From: Schistocerca nitens
Lineage: Eukaryota > Arthropoda > Insecta > Orthoptera > Acrididae
Length of the DNA stretch: 64,000 nucleotides
NCBI RefSeq assembly: GCF_023898315.1
Contig: NC_064622.1
Coordinates: forward strand, 168,908,178-168,972,177
Direction of reading: 5' to 3'
The notes below the pieces were generated by a model, which did no database searches, had not been told where the DNA came from, and was given only the letters and a program-made list of their open reading frames with translations. Positions 54,778-64,000 of this stretch are shown here, in pieces. Positions within the stretch are counted from its first letter, which is position 1. Each line of letters opens with the position of its first letter. Position numbers and translations under genes: made by a program.

Positions 54778-56032
54778 ACGGAATTGTAATTTTTAAATTC
54801 TCTTATTCTTTGCTACTCTGTTCTTAAAAACTAAACAAAACTCTCCTATTACTTTACCTGCTAGTACATCTTCCGTGACGTATCTTCGCTATCCCTGAAA
54901 CTTTTCCGTTCTCAACATTTCGTCAAGAATTGCACTAGACAACTTAGAGGGTTCCGCTGAGTCTTGCCTTTGAAGATGGCAGCTCAGCTGTAGGGAAAAC
55001 ATTAGGAACGGAAAAGAGCCACAAGCCATGACAATACAACGGGGAAGACTTACCAGCAGGTAATACATCTCGCCATGAAAGCCTTCATTTTATGATTTTC
55101 AGTTTTATGTCACTTTCAATTGTAATGTAGTGAGTAATGTTCCCCATCAGCTATAGAATATCATTTTCTTTTGTCAGATGACAGTGCCTCTTCTATGGTT
55201 ATGAAATTTCCGTGATCTGTATATGTCTTAATTCCAAAATATGTTTAATGTTTGTCCATTTGCATGCGGTCTGACTACACCTGGTGCTGTCAGTTTATAC
55301 TAAAATGGACATCTGCGCCACAGTTTCCTCTCCTGAACCTGACCCAGACATCGTACCGTATAGGCGGAATTAACCTGGAGACTCAATTTCGTCAGTGTCA
55401 TTAAGAACAAGCTACTAAAATAAATTACGGGCAAATTATAGATAACAAGGCTCTGCACATTAGTTGTAGATAGGCACAAATAAACCTATGCACCGAATGA
55501 AGCCTCAACTGCAGATACTAGAAGCTCTTAATGAATTAACGAGATAGCCCTGAAATTAACGTGCTCAAACTGTCCAACTTGTGTAGGTTATTAGACTGAT
55601 TGTCGCTGTTTGATAACCAGAATCAAAGTGCATGCAGGAAGTATGGAAATACACGAGAAAATGAAGGGACGTACAAGAGAGATTCTATCAATAATGATCG
55701 GACGGCAGCAAGACACTTAGCTTTACCTGAGGGACAGCATGGATAATTTGGTGGTTCAGGGGTGGCTGTTCTTTCTAACTACCGTAGTAATATCTATTAA
55801 CATCTAGTGAACAATCAAATTCTTAAATGATTTGCTGGTCGGAAACTGGCAGCATTCCTTATACTTCTTGAGATTCAGTAGTCAGGAGTACTGCTATAAG
55901 TGGTGCGTAAAATGTCGGCCTATGTGGCCCAGATGCTGACTGTATCACAGAAGCGCATGGTTTCTTCCTCATGGCAGTCAGAGAAGAGAAATTCACTACT
56001 TATGTTGGGGTCCTGGAAGAAACAGTCGCCAA
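54778..56032. other. unassigned
   Basis: Nothing recognised on either strand. Confidence 0.4.
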
Positions 56033-56036
56033 ACCG

Positions 56037-56589
56037 TGAAACGTCCCCTTTGAACAATTTTACACGACTGTGCTTATACTGACACACAATATTTTGTTAG
56101 CGCAACGCAATCTGACTTTCAAAAAAAATCCCTACGAAAGAATGGCCCTGACTAACATTAAACTATACCTTTCACAAATCACTTACCTCACAAAAATCTT
56201 AGCTGCTCAAGCTACTGCAATACAGCGAGCGCCACTACTGCCAGCTAAATAAAAGATTCAAACTATGGAAGGCACTAACTACTGATAGGGATAGTTAGCA
56301 AATGAAAGATATTAATAGAGAACAAACAATGTATTTACCTTGATATCATCATATATATAGCAGTTCATGACAAATTACAAAACTCCGCCATCTCTCTCCC
56401 CACATCCACCACTGCTGGCGGCTCACCTCCAACTGCCCAACGCTACGCGCTGTTCGCAGCCAGCTGCCTAGCACTACAATGGCGAGTATTACAACAATGC
56501 AAAGCAGCCACAGACTGCACACAGCACAGCCAGTGATTTTCATACAGAGGTGGCGTTACCAATAAAAAAACCTAAACAGCCTACTTACA
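56037..56589. mobile_element. solo LTR candidate (TG...CA, 4-bp target duplication)
   Basis: Starts TGAAACGTCCCC and ends ACTTACA, with ACCG on both sides (56033-56036, 56590-56593). No coding inside and no second copy in the window. TG...CA ends and a 4-bp duplication fit an LTR left by recombination between the two LTRs of a retrotransposon. I recall similar sequences as common in locust assemblies but could not check. Confidence 0.75.
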
Positions 56590-56593
56590 ACCG

Positions 56594-57903
56594 AAGTGAC
56601 AGTACCTTTTATTGCAATAGAAATGTATTGTCTAGCAGCAGTAGCACCACACAATTGTTGCACGAGACGTAGCACATGGGAGCACATGATGTCAGTGAGT
56701 TACTGCGTTGCTGTCAGAGTTGCACCAATCACTATCGGCCATAACCTGATTTCACACATGATAGATCCGTTGTGGTGGTCATACATGGTTGACCGAAACC
56801 TTGTTCATGAGTATGAGGAGTATGGTTATCAACTACCTGGAACACAGTTTAAATGCTTGACGCTAACTGACACTGCACTTGTAGCACTGTAATCGCTAAA
56901 TCCAAGATGGCACTAATGGGAAATTCAAAAATCTGAAATAGTGCAGATGGGAATTTTAAAAATACGTGAATGCGGCAGTGGAAAATTCACTGAGTGAGAT
57001 AGAGGGACTATACCAGCTGCAGCTAGCATGAAATTATAAAAAATAAGAAATAAAAATTAAAAAATAAAAGATAACAAAACATTTGTCATCTTCTGCGGAC
57101 AGTGCTAACTTATACTGAGAATTCACGACGCTTCAATGGGCAGTACTAACACACATTCTAAGAGGTAAGAAACGATGATTACTATGCTTTACAACAACTT
57201 TGCAAAGCCACCCAAACATTATAGTGACCCCATCGTAATTTTATCTCACAGTACAAAAGGTTTGTCATCTTCTGCTATTGCACATATTGACATATCTTCG
57301 CTCCGTACGTCATGAATTGTAACAAAATGCCTCCTTTGTCGTCATGTTACAACAAACAGGGGCAGTGATGATCAGATTATTTCTCAAAAACCGTCTAAAA
57401 ACAGCAAAAACCTACTAAGACCGGTTACACCAAAACTAACAAATTACCTCCATACACTACCTTTGTTTTGTTACACAAAATTGTAAAGAACTGGAGCAAT
57501 GATGGTCAGACTAGTTGACACATGGTGGCTACCATTACCCCAAACACGGGGTGGGGGGAGGAAGGGGCAATAATGGTCAGTTGCCAAGGTGGCACAGGGT
57601 GTGGAAATGATGATTAGTTGACATATGGTGGCTACCTTTATCCCAAACACAAATGGTTCAATGACCGTCAGGCTGACAGGGAGCAATGATGAACTGTTTA
57701 TAGAGTGCTGCGATGCACCTTTACTATGATGTCATCATGGTGGCATGAGTTAGTCATTGACCTTGACTGTATGACATCACATAGAAGATCGCGAAGTCCA
57801 GTATTTCACGGTGGCGTTCGTCTTGATGACCAGTAAAATACTACACTGTGATCAATTGTTTCATTTTTATGACTGGTATAAAGTCGCTGTTATATTCCAG
57901 TAA
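56594..57903. other. unassigned, with short direct repeats near 57495-57660
   Basis: GACACATGGTGGCTACCATT (57517) and GACATATGGTGGCTACCTTT (57620), each followed by a CCCAAACAC string, form an imperfect direct repeat about 100 bp apart. The open frame at 56596-56892 has no family resemblance. Confidence 0.45.
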
Positions 57904-58020
57904 TTATTCAGAGATGAAGAGGCTTGCACAGGATAGACGTGAAAGACAGCTGCATCAAACCAGCCTTTGGACTTCAGACCACTACCATGACAACAATAAC
58001 AACTACAACAACAACTACAA
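57904..58020 (+). mobile_element. extreme 3' end of an RTE-like LINE
   Basis: TTCAGAGATGAAGAGGCTTG, CACAGGATAGACGTGAAAGA, CTGCATCAAACCAGCC and a tail of ACAACAACAACTACAAG match the end of 35851-37963. Heavily 5' truncated. Confidence 0.85.
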
Positions 58021-58479
58021 GTTTTGTTACAAACTTCCTTGTGCTATGACAGGCTTTCTACATTCTTTCCTTTACAGCAGTTATTTCAACAATTTTTTTC
58101 AAATTATTTTTACAAATAATTAGGGAACATTTATGTTTGTATTAACTTTATTGTTTTGTATAGAGATATTCTTAGAATCAATCTGAAATGCTAGTATGAG
58201 TGTTGCTTGGGAGGTTATGGGGGCCATTTATGAGTTAATTAGCATGGAAGTTATCCAGTCAGGTCATTCCCTGAGCAGACTTGGCCAAACAGAGACGATG
58301 TCACCAAATGTGTTCCTCACTTGGTTTACTAAACCCAGACAAGAGAGCAATACAAAAATTGGACATTGGACAGTAGTAAGGATCGAACACAACCAAAGGC
58401 TGAGCAGTCTCGTGTGCTATCATCTATGACATGAGAACTAACACTAATTGTATCTGGTGTGCTGCTCGAATTTATGCAC
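58021..58479. other. unassigned, possibly the rest of a MITE copy
   Basis: No coding resemblance. It may belong to the element whose right end is at 58480-58616. Confidence 0.3.
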
Positions 58480-58616
58480 GCAAATGCCTGATTGGCTAAC
58501 TTCAATGCTAATTAACTTAGAGATGGCGCAAGTTATCGACGTTTTTTGTGAACATTTATTTCTCAGAGAAACCTAGCCTACAACAACGTTTTTGCAGGCT
58601 TTTTCTGACCAGTCTG
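58480..58616. mobile_element. right end of the 13982-14443 MITE family
   Basis: CTAACTTCAATGCTAATTAA then TTATTTCTCAGAGAAACC and TTTTTCTGACCAG match the right part of 13982-14443. A left end was not found. Confidence 0.65.
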
Positions 58617-59319
58617 TAGTTATTACCTATCTCCTCCAAATATAGAATTACATCATTACATATGTAGACTTTCAGGACATACAGCAAAATCTTTGTATAA
58701 GTTCAGGTAGTTAAACATATTTTTGCTCTCTTCCACCATTATTGGAGGTAATTTGTATTCTGATAATATTGATCATTCTAGATTGTTGTCACTTCTTCGA
58801 AACTCAGCTCAGGGGGACTGAAGATAACTCATCATTTTGTCTTCCTCCTGTAATTATATAGATTAGTTTTGATACTCGGCGAGCATATTTTATTTTTAAT
58901 GCTTTGTCTGAGAGTGACTGATATAGTCGGTTTCTAACTTTATCTTTAGCTCCAAGTTCCTGAATTATTTTATCTAAGATTTTCATGTAAATAGTCAAAA
59001 GATCTGTAAAAAATTTCAAAGTTATATGATATTAGAGATTAGTAAGTAGTGAATTAGTGGTTTTAAGTTGAATATGAGCCCTTTCTAATTTGTATTCATC
59101 TAAATAACTTTCGAGTGTTGACTCAAACTTTTACAGTCAATTTTTGAGAACATTATATAACTAAGTGGAAAAAGGAATATATCTCTCTACAGCTACTGAC
59201 ATTTTGTTTCTCATCTTTCTTAGGCAATCGGTGAATTAATGCTACTTTCATTCTTTGAGACTTTTGTTATCCAGATTCTTATGGTTTTGGGTGAGACTAT
59301 TTTGAAAGCTCAGCAATTG
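58617..59319. other. unassigned
   Basis: Nothing recognised. Confidence 0.4.
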
Positions 59320-59321
59320 TA

Positions 59322-60623
59322 CAATGTGTCCATAAAAGAATATTTCAGTAATATATTACAACAGTTTAATTTAGACTGTTTAAAGAAATTATACATCAAA
59401 TGGTAGGTAATGTACATTTTCTTATAAATATTAGGTAAGAACACCTTTTATTATATGGTGCATATCCTACCTATAATTCATTTCTTCTCACAATTCTGTT
59501 AACAAGTCCAGAGTAATGGAAGAAATAGCCTCCTCAGTTCTGTGTCTCAGCTCTGGAGAATTATTAGGTAGTTGCAGAATGTAGAAATGATCTTTTATAG
59601 AACCCCAAACCAAAAAATCGCATGGCACGAGTCCAGGTGAATGCGAAAGCTAGCAGAAAAGAGCTACTTCATATTGAGCATTAAAACGACTCCAACGTTC
59701 AGGGATTTTGATGTTCAATAATTCTTGTACAGAGAGATGTGAATGGAGAGGTGTTCCATCTTCCTGCCAAATAAAGTTTTCAGATTCACCTACTAATTGG
59801 TGAAAGAGCTATTCCTGCAACATATCCAGATGTCTGTTTCAATAGCTCCAGGAAATAAAAATTCACCTCAAACTTGATGCTGGGACACAGCGCAGAAAAC
59901 GTTTAACTTTGGGGAATCTCTTTGACGTTTTACAAGTTTGTAAGGATGTCCTGACCGCAGACACGAACATTATGGCTATATACCTCCCTACTTAGATGAA
60001 AAGTTGTCTTATCACTGAACACTACACGCTCACGAAAGTCATTTCTCAACACTTCACTTGCAAGGTTATAACTTACGCCATAGTCATCTGGCTTTACAGT
60101 ACGTACCGACTGTAACCGATATGGGCTCATATGTAAACCTCTTCTTAAAACTTTCCACACTGTCGTCTTTGGCAACTGAAGTTCAAGACTTGTTTCCGAA
60201 CAGTCTTCTTAGAACGGTGAATGTACGAAGCTCTGACACTGTCAAAATTCTATTCAGACAATTTTGGTCATCTCGTTGTTTTCCCTTTACACATATATAT
60301 TGTCGCTTCAAACTGACTATACCATATTGCGGAGGCTTTTACACCATGGGGATCACAGATAAACTTTAAACGAAACGCATGTTGTACTGAAATTACAGAT
60401 TCACTCTTAACGAGCTGTAGAATGCAATACGCTTTATGTTCAGGTCGCCAGCTTTGTATATATGGCGCTGAAAAACGGAAAACAGCAAAGTAGTACTCAC
60501 AAGTGCTATAATCTAAAACTATTTGAATTACTCTTCAATTATGACCTTCAACCAACTTTCTACAACGCTTACAGTTCATAATATTAAAATTTATAACTGG
60601 GATATTCTTTTATGAACACCCTT
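59322..60623 (-). mobile_element. mariner/DUF4817-type transposon with TA duplication
   Basis: TA at 59320-59321 and 60624-60625. The inverted ends share GT(G/T)(T/C)CATAAAAGAATAT over about 27 bp with several mismatches. Length 1302 bp, which is typical. The coding strand is minus. Confidence 0.87.
59560..60390 (-). pseudogene. transposase, minus strand, broken
   Basis: The frame at 60175-59930 reads MPKTTVWKVLRRGLHMSPYR, LQSVRTVKPDDYGVSYNLAS, LRNDFRERVVFSDKTTFHLS, REVYSHNVRVCGQ. This is the P-x-x-T-V-x-x-V-L-x-x-R-L linker followed by the first catalytic Asp (FSDKTTFH; usually FSDEATFH) and the HNVRIWG motif of insect DUF4817-type transposases. Downstream, 59700-59560 gives degenerate remains of the later catalytic regions. 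Stops and frame shifts on both sides. Confidence 0.83.
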
Positions 60624-60625
60624 TA

Positions 60626-61205
60626 TAAGCTTCTCCCTTAGTTCTATTATTGTTTAGAGTCTTAGTCACATCCCTAATTTTATTTACATTGGGTGGAGTA
60701 AAATTTTTATATTTTTATGAATGCCGTGAAATATTAATTAATGGTATGGTTTTGGTACATTCAGAAGCTTATCGAAGTGTTTGGTAACCATTTCATATTC
60801 ATCACCATTATTTAAGCCAAGTCTACCATTTTAACAATGGGAATATTTGGTATAGATTTGATATAGATTTCAGAATAATTATTATGAAGTTACCTTCCAT
60901 TGATGTAACTTGGGACCTTTAGAAATACCCTTTTAACTTTCCTTACTAGTCTTTCTTTCACTATGATTAAATATTATTTTACTATTTATCATTATTCTTT
61001 TATAGTTGTCATTTGCGGCCATATGATGTGATTTTTTCTTGCAGTTGCTACACTCATTTTGTCCTGAGTTGATTTTGTGCTTTTGCATTTATGAAGTTGT
61101 CTTAAGCCTGGTTGACATGTCTCTTTCATGCTTCGTATCACTTATTTATTCATGTTGTTTTGATATCTGGCCACTGTGCTTGGCTCTGGTTTGACAGTTC
61201 TGGAT
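60626..61205. other. unassigned
   Basis: AT-rich, nothing recognised. Confidence 0.4.
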
Positions 61206-61253
61206 ACCAAATGAAACAACAAGTTTACTGTTACCAGACACTATTTATTTATA

Positions 61254-61297
61254 TCCACGATGCATTTCGAAAGTTTAAATCTCCATCTCTTGGTGGA
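61254..61297 (-). ncRNA. decayed hammerhead-like motif, left arm
   Basis: On the minus strand: TCCAC (plus 61293-61297), then CAAGAGA where CTGATGA is expected, stem II GGAG/CTTTC around TTTAAA, GAAAT where GAAAC is expected, then GCATC and GTGGA (plus 61254-61258), which pairs with TCCAC as stem I. The architecture is kept, the catalytic core is mutated. Confidence 0.5.
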
Positions 61298-61613
61298 TTT
61301 ACCTGCATTAGTATGAGATATGTGTGCATTGTGTTACGATTTTGGAATAACTTGTGGCACTGTCTCCAGTGGTCACAGGCTCCTTCCTCTGTCGTAACAC
61401 ATCACATGTAGACCGTCATATTTTGTAAACAAAGATGGTGTCTGCAAACTGTAGGTTGGGACTTTTAGAAACAATTTCCAGATACCATCTTTGTTTACAA
61501 GATACGAAGGTTTACATGTGATACTTTACAACAGAGAAGGGAACCTGTGTGTGCCACAAGTTACCCCAAAATCGTAACACAACACACACATATGTAATAC
61601 TAACTCATGAAAA

Positions 61614-62443
61614 TCCACCAAATGATGGAGGTTTAAACCTTCGTTTTTTTTTCCTTTATTGTAATTTCAGTGGCAGTGGCACAGTCCACCACTCTTCAGG
61701 GAAATGGCTTTAACAAATATACAAGGGGAACTCTTAGATAAAAAACAGGGGTAAAAAGGGGGACACAAAAATACAGTAAATGGAGATGATGGGAGTTAAT
61801 ATATACACCAATATGGGAGCGCTTGGGGACAATAAAAAAGTTGATATAAAGTTAAAAGAACAAAGCTAGCAATTCATTGTGTACTTAAAATCACTGGAGT
61901 CAAACAAAAGGTAAAAGTTGGCCACAGTACAAAATTCACGCAAAGTGAGACACTTAAAAAAACAAAACCACTGGAAACGACGAAACACAAAGAATAAAAA
62001 AAGACCACTGGTAGGGACCTGCTGAGGGACTGGAGGTTGTAGAGGAGAGGAAAAGAGGGTAGAGGGATAGGGAGGCGGGAGAAAGAGGAAAAAGGGGGCA
62101 GGAGATGAGCAGGGTGGGAGATGAAGAGGGAAGACAAGGCAGGAAAGAGTGCAGAGACACTGAAGGGGAGCATGGAAGAGGGAGGGGGTGTAGGAGGCGG
62201 AAAGCTGCTCAGGAGAAGGGAGGAGGAAGAGAGGGAGCCCTGAGGAGGAGACAGGAGGAAGGTGGGGTTTGAATTGGTAGGAGGGGTAGGCGTCAGGGCG
62301 AAATTCATCATCCGGGAGGGGTAGGTGCGGGAAGTTGCGTTGGGAAAGAAGGTGGAGGGTGTGGAGTTGGAGAGAGGGCAGGACACAATGGTAAAGGCGC
62401 AGCAATGGGCTGGGGGTTTTAAAACTTCGAAACGAGTCGTGGA
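61614..62443 (+). ncRNA. hammerhead-like motif, right arm, interrupted
   Basis: TCCAC 61614-61618, CAAATGA 61619-61625 (consensus CTGATGA, two changes), stem II GGAGG-TTTAAA-CCTTC running to 61643. After the inserted retroposon come GAAAC 62429-62433, GAGTC with the expected cleavage position after C 62438, and GTGGA 62439-62443 pairing with TCCAC. I describe the two halves separately; a functional fold is not possible across the insertion. Confidence 0.5.
61644..62416 (-). mobile_element. retroposon with poly-A and target duplication
   Basis: T9 at 61644-61652 (the poly-A tail of a minus-strand insert) and flanks TTTAAACCTTCG (61632-61643) and TTTTAAAACTTCG (62417-62429) that look like an imperfect 12-bp duplication. 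The interior is strongly pyrimidine-rich on the minus strand (C/T blocks 62040-62330). The minus-strand open frame at 62486-61866 is low-complexity (Ser/Pro/Leu) and probably not a protein. Confidence 0.75.
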
Positions 62444-62495
62444 TATAAATAAACAGTGGCTGGTAAGAGTGAAATATTTGTTTCACTTGATATCA

Positions 62496-63755
62496 ATAAC
62501 AGTCATGGTAAATCTTAGCCTAAAATGTTCACATTCAGAGTTCTGGATACTCTCCATCAATATCAGGTTGCATTGTATAACTATTTATAAGAACCTCATT
62601 CTGTCTCTCGGACAAGGACAAATTGCCTTCATGGTACAGGTATGCCGTGATGTGTATTGCACATCTCCCGAGAACTCACGAGGTAGCGCAGTGGAACTGC
62701 AGGTGCAGACAGCTAGCGCCAGCTGAGTGGTGGCGTTTCAACTGCCTAGAAGATACACGAGTCGTGTGTTTACTGATAGTTATATAAACTGAAGGTGGAG
62801 TGGGTAAAAGGGAAAGGAAGGGGAAGGAACTAATGTTATCAAGTGGCATCGGGACTTTATACGATATCACTGGTGAAGAGCCAGACCAGGACTTGAACCA
62901 GGGATCTCCTGCTTATTGGGGAGTTGCGTTAACATTTTCGGACTATCTCGGCACACTCCCTGGCAGTCTCATCTGGCGCCACCTGTTTGCAGTCCCCATC
63001 CATGTTTTTAGTGTTCGCTAATTTTGGGTTCCCGCAGGAGGTCGAATGTAATTGTGCATCCACACTGAATATTATAGATTCATTTTCCATCGAAAGAATC
63101 AGTTACATGGCTGTGTGACGTCTGTTCTTCCAGGCAAATCCCATAGAACAGGCACCCACATCCATATAACGTGCTGGTAGTGCTACATCAGGGGTGAGCG
63201 ACAGCAATGTGATACATTATATGTATCTACTGTGTCGAATCTACAAGCCATAGACTGGCCTTCCATGAGCTGGTACAGCTAGTGCTGGGAGTGAACCAGA
63301 GTGTTTCACAAATGAGGAGCGATACGTTCAAGCAGGCTCTTGGTCAATTTGTGCGCGTGTTGCATTTGTTACTGACTGCTCGTTCTTAGTTCTACGACCG
63401 CTCACACTAATGATGAGTTGGGTCACCAAATGGACTGGTTACTGTTAAATCACCGTACTGAAATGAGAGGATTTTGTAGCATAACTTTGTGTTGGGTCTT
63501 ATGTAATTTTGTAGCTTCTGTGCGACATCTAAATTAGACTGTAAGAAAATGGGGTGATGTCTGGTTCTGGTGAAAGTAAAAAAAAGTGGTTTTCCTCAAA
63601 TTATAAATACAGATTGGTTTTAATTTTTTTTTAATTCAAAAGTAAGTTGGCTACTGTTAAAGTGAAAATTGTAACTCCAGAGTGGTTTCTCACAATCTCT
63701 GTACAATAAATGCAGAAATGCCGTTTGGATGTCTTAATTATAAATATCAATAAGC
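62496..63755. other. unassigned, with a possible SINE remnant near 62876-62965
   Basis: GACCAGGACTTGAACCAGGG (minus-strand box B CTGGTTCAAGTCC) and a short tRNA-like stretch may be a SINE remnant. Nothing else recognised. Confidence 0.4.
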
Positions 63756-64000
63756 CCACATTCCACAGTGATGGTGATGATGATGTTTGGTTTGTGGAAC
63801 GCTCAACTGCGCAGTCATCAGCACTCGTACATGGTCCCAATTTTTACACAGGCCAATCTAGACACTGTCGCGAATGATGACAATCAAATGATGAGGACAA
63901 CATAAACACCCAATCCCCAGGCAGAGAATATCCCCAACCCACCCAGGAATCGGACTCGCCACTAGACCACGCTAGCCACTAGACCACGAGCTGCGGACAC
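63756..64000 (-). repeat. SINE-E, minus strand, possibly cut by the window end
   Basis: The plus strand shows the reversed tail (GATGATGATGTTTGGTTTGT, GCAGTCATCAGCACTCG), then CCAGGCAGAGAATATCC, minus-strand box B GAGTCCGATTCCTG, and a head with CGTGGTCTAGTGGCTAG appearing twice. Same family as 24930-25137. Confidence 0.88.

Larger units (their letters stand above)
61206..62495. mobile_element. palindromic element, Penelope-like LTR candidate, split by a retroposon
   Basis: Inner arms 61272-61438 and 61484-61643 are inverted copies (about 80 percent) around a short centre at about 61460. They share GTTACGATTTTGG and GTAAACAAAGATGGT. Outer arms 61210-61271 and about 62420-62495 continue the same palindrome (GTTTACTGTTACCAGACACT, ATTTATATCCACGA against TCGTGGATATAAATAAACAG) but the right outer arm has been pushed away by the 61644-62416 insertion. 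Each arm contains a decayed hammerhead-like fold. Confidence 0.75.

Noticed and set aside
61866-62486. 206-codon minus-strand open frame
   Set aside because: Low-complexity Ser/Pro/Leu composition that simply reads a pyrimidine-rich tract inside a retroposon; no domain recognised and it overlaps the palindromic arm.

Overview
This is nuclear DNA from an animal with a large, repeat-swollen genome, most likely an orthopteran insect (grasshopper or locust; the SINE and LINE families look to me like those of Schistocerca, but I could not search a database). The case rests on three things: insect-type odorant receptor exons, an intron of about 24 kb, and interspersed repeats that fill most of the window. 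There is no bacterial-style gene organisation and no ribosomal or complete functional tRNA gene that I can support.

Host coding sequence. I can defend only two exons, both on the + strand, at 23734-23955 and 48396-48639. They are GC-rich islands in AT-rich DNA and their phases match (74 full codons, then an intron in phase 0, then 81 codons plus one base). Together they look like the N-terminal half of a 7tm_6 odorant receptor. The start exon and the C-terminal exons were not found and probably lie outside the window.

Layout. 1-5 kb: a mariner-type deletion derivative with perfect ends, then a decayed CR1/L2-like LINE. 5.5-11.4 kb: a rearranged LINE (inverted arms and a perfect 21-bp hairpin) interrupted by about 3.4 kb that holds pieces of another LINE in opposite orientations. 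11-19.6 kb: mostly unrecognised DNA with a SINE, a MITE, a LINE tail and a hammerhead-like motif. 19.6-23.1 kb: a minus-strand Ty3/gypsy remnant broken by a foldback element and two SINEs. 23.2-48.4 kb: the receptor exons and their giant intron, holding DUF4817-type and mariner/Tc1 transposons, several long LINEs and many SINEs. 48.6-54.8 kb: a tandem duplication, a foldback element nested in a retroposon, a piggyBac-like MITE, a mariner relic and a LINE. 55-64 kb: a solo LTR, LINE and MITE ends, a transposon with TA target duplications, and a palindromic element carrying decayed hammerhead-like folds (Penelope-like LTR candidate) split by a younger retroposon.

Repeat nomenclature used here: SINE-A (head resembling a tRNA with GGCCGGAGTGGCCGAGCGG), SINE-B (same tail as A, different head), SINE-C (CGAGCGAGGTGGCGCAGTGG head), SINE-D (body homologous to A, third head), SINE-E, SINE-F and SINE-G (other heads). 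Many insertions are bounded by target-site duplications that I read directly, so relative insertion order can be worked out. All transposon reading frames seen here are broken by stops, frameshifts or deletions, so no element in the window looks autonomous.
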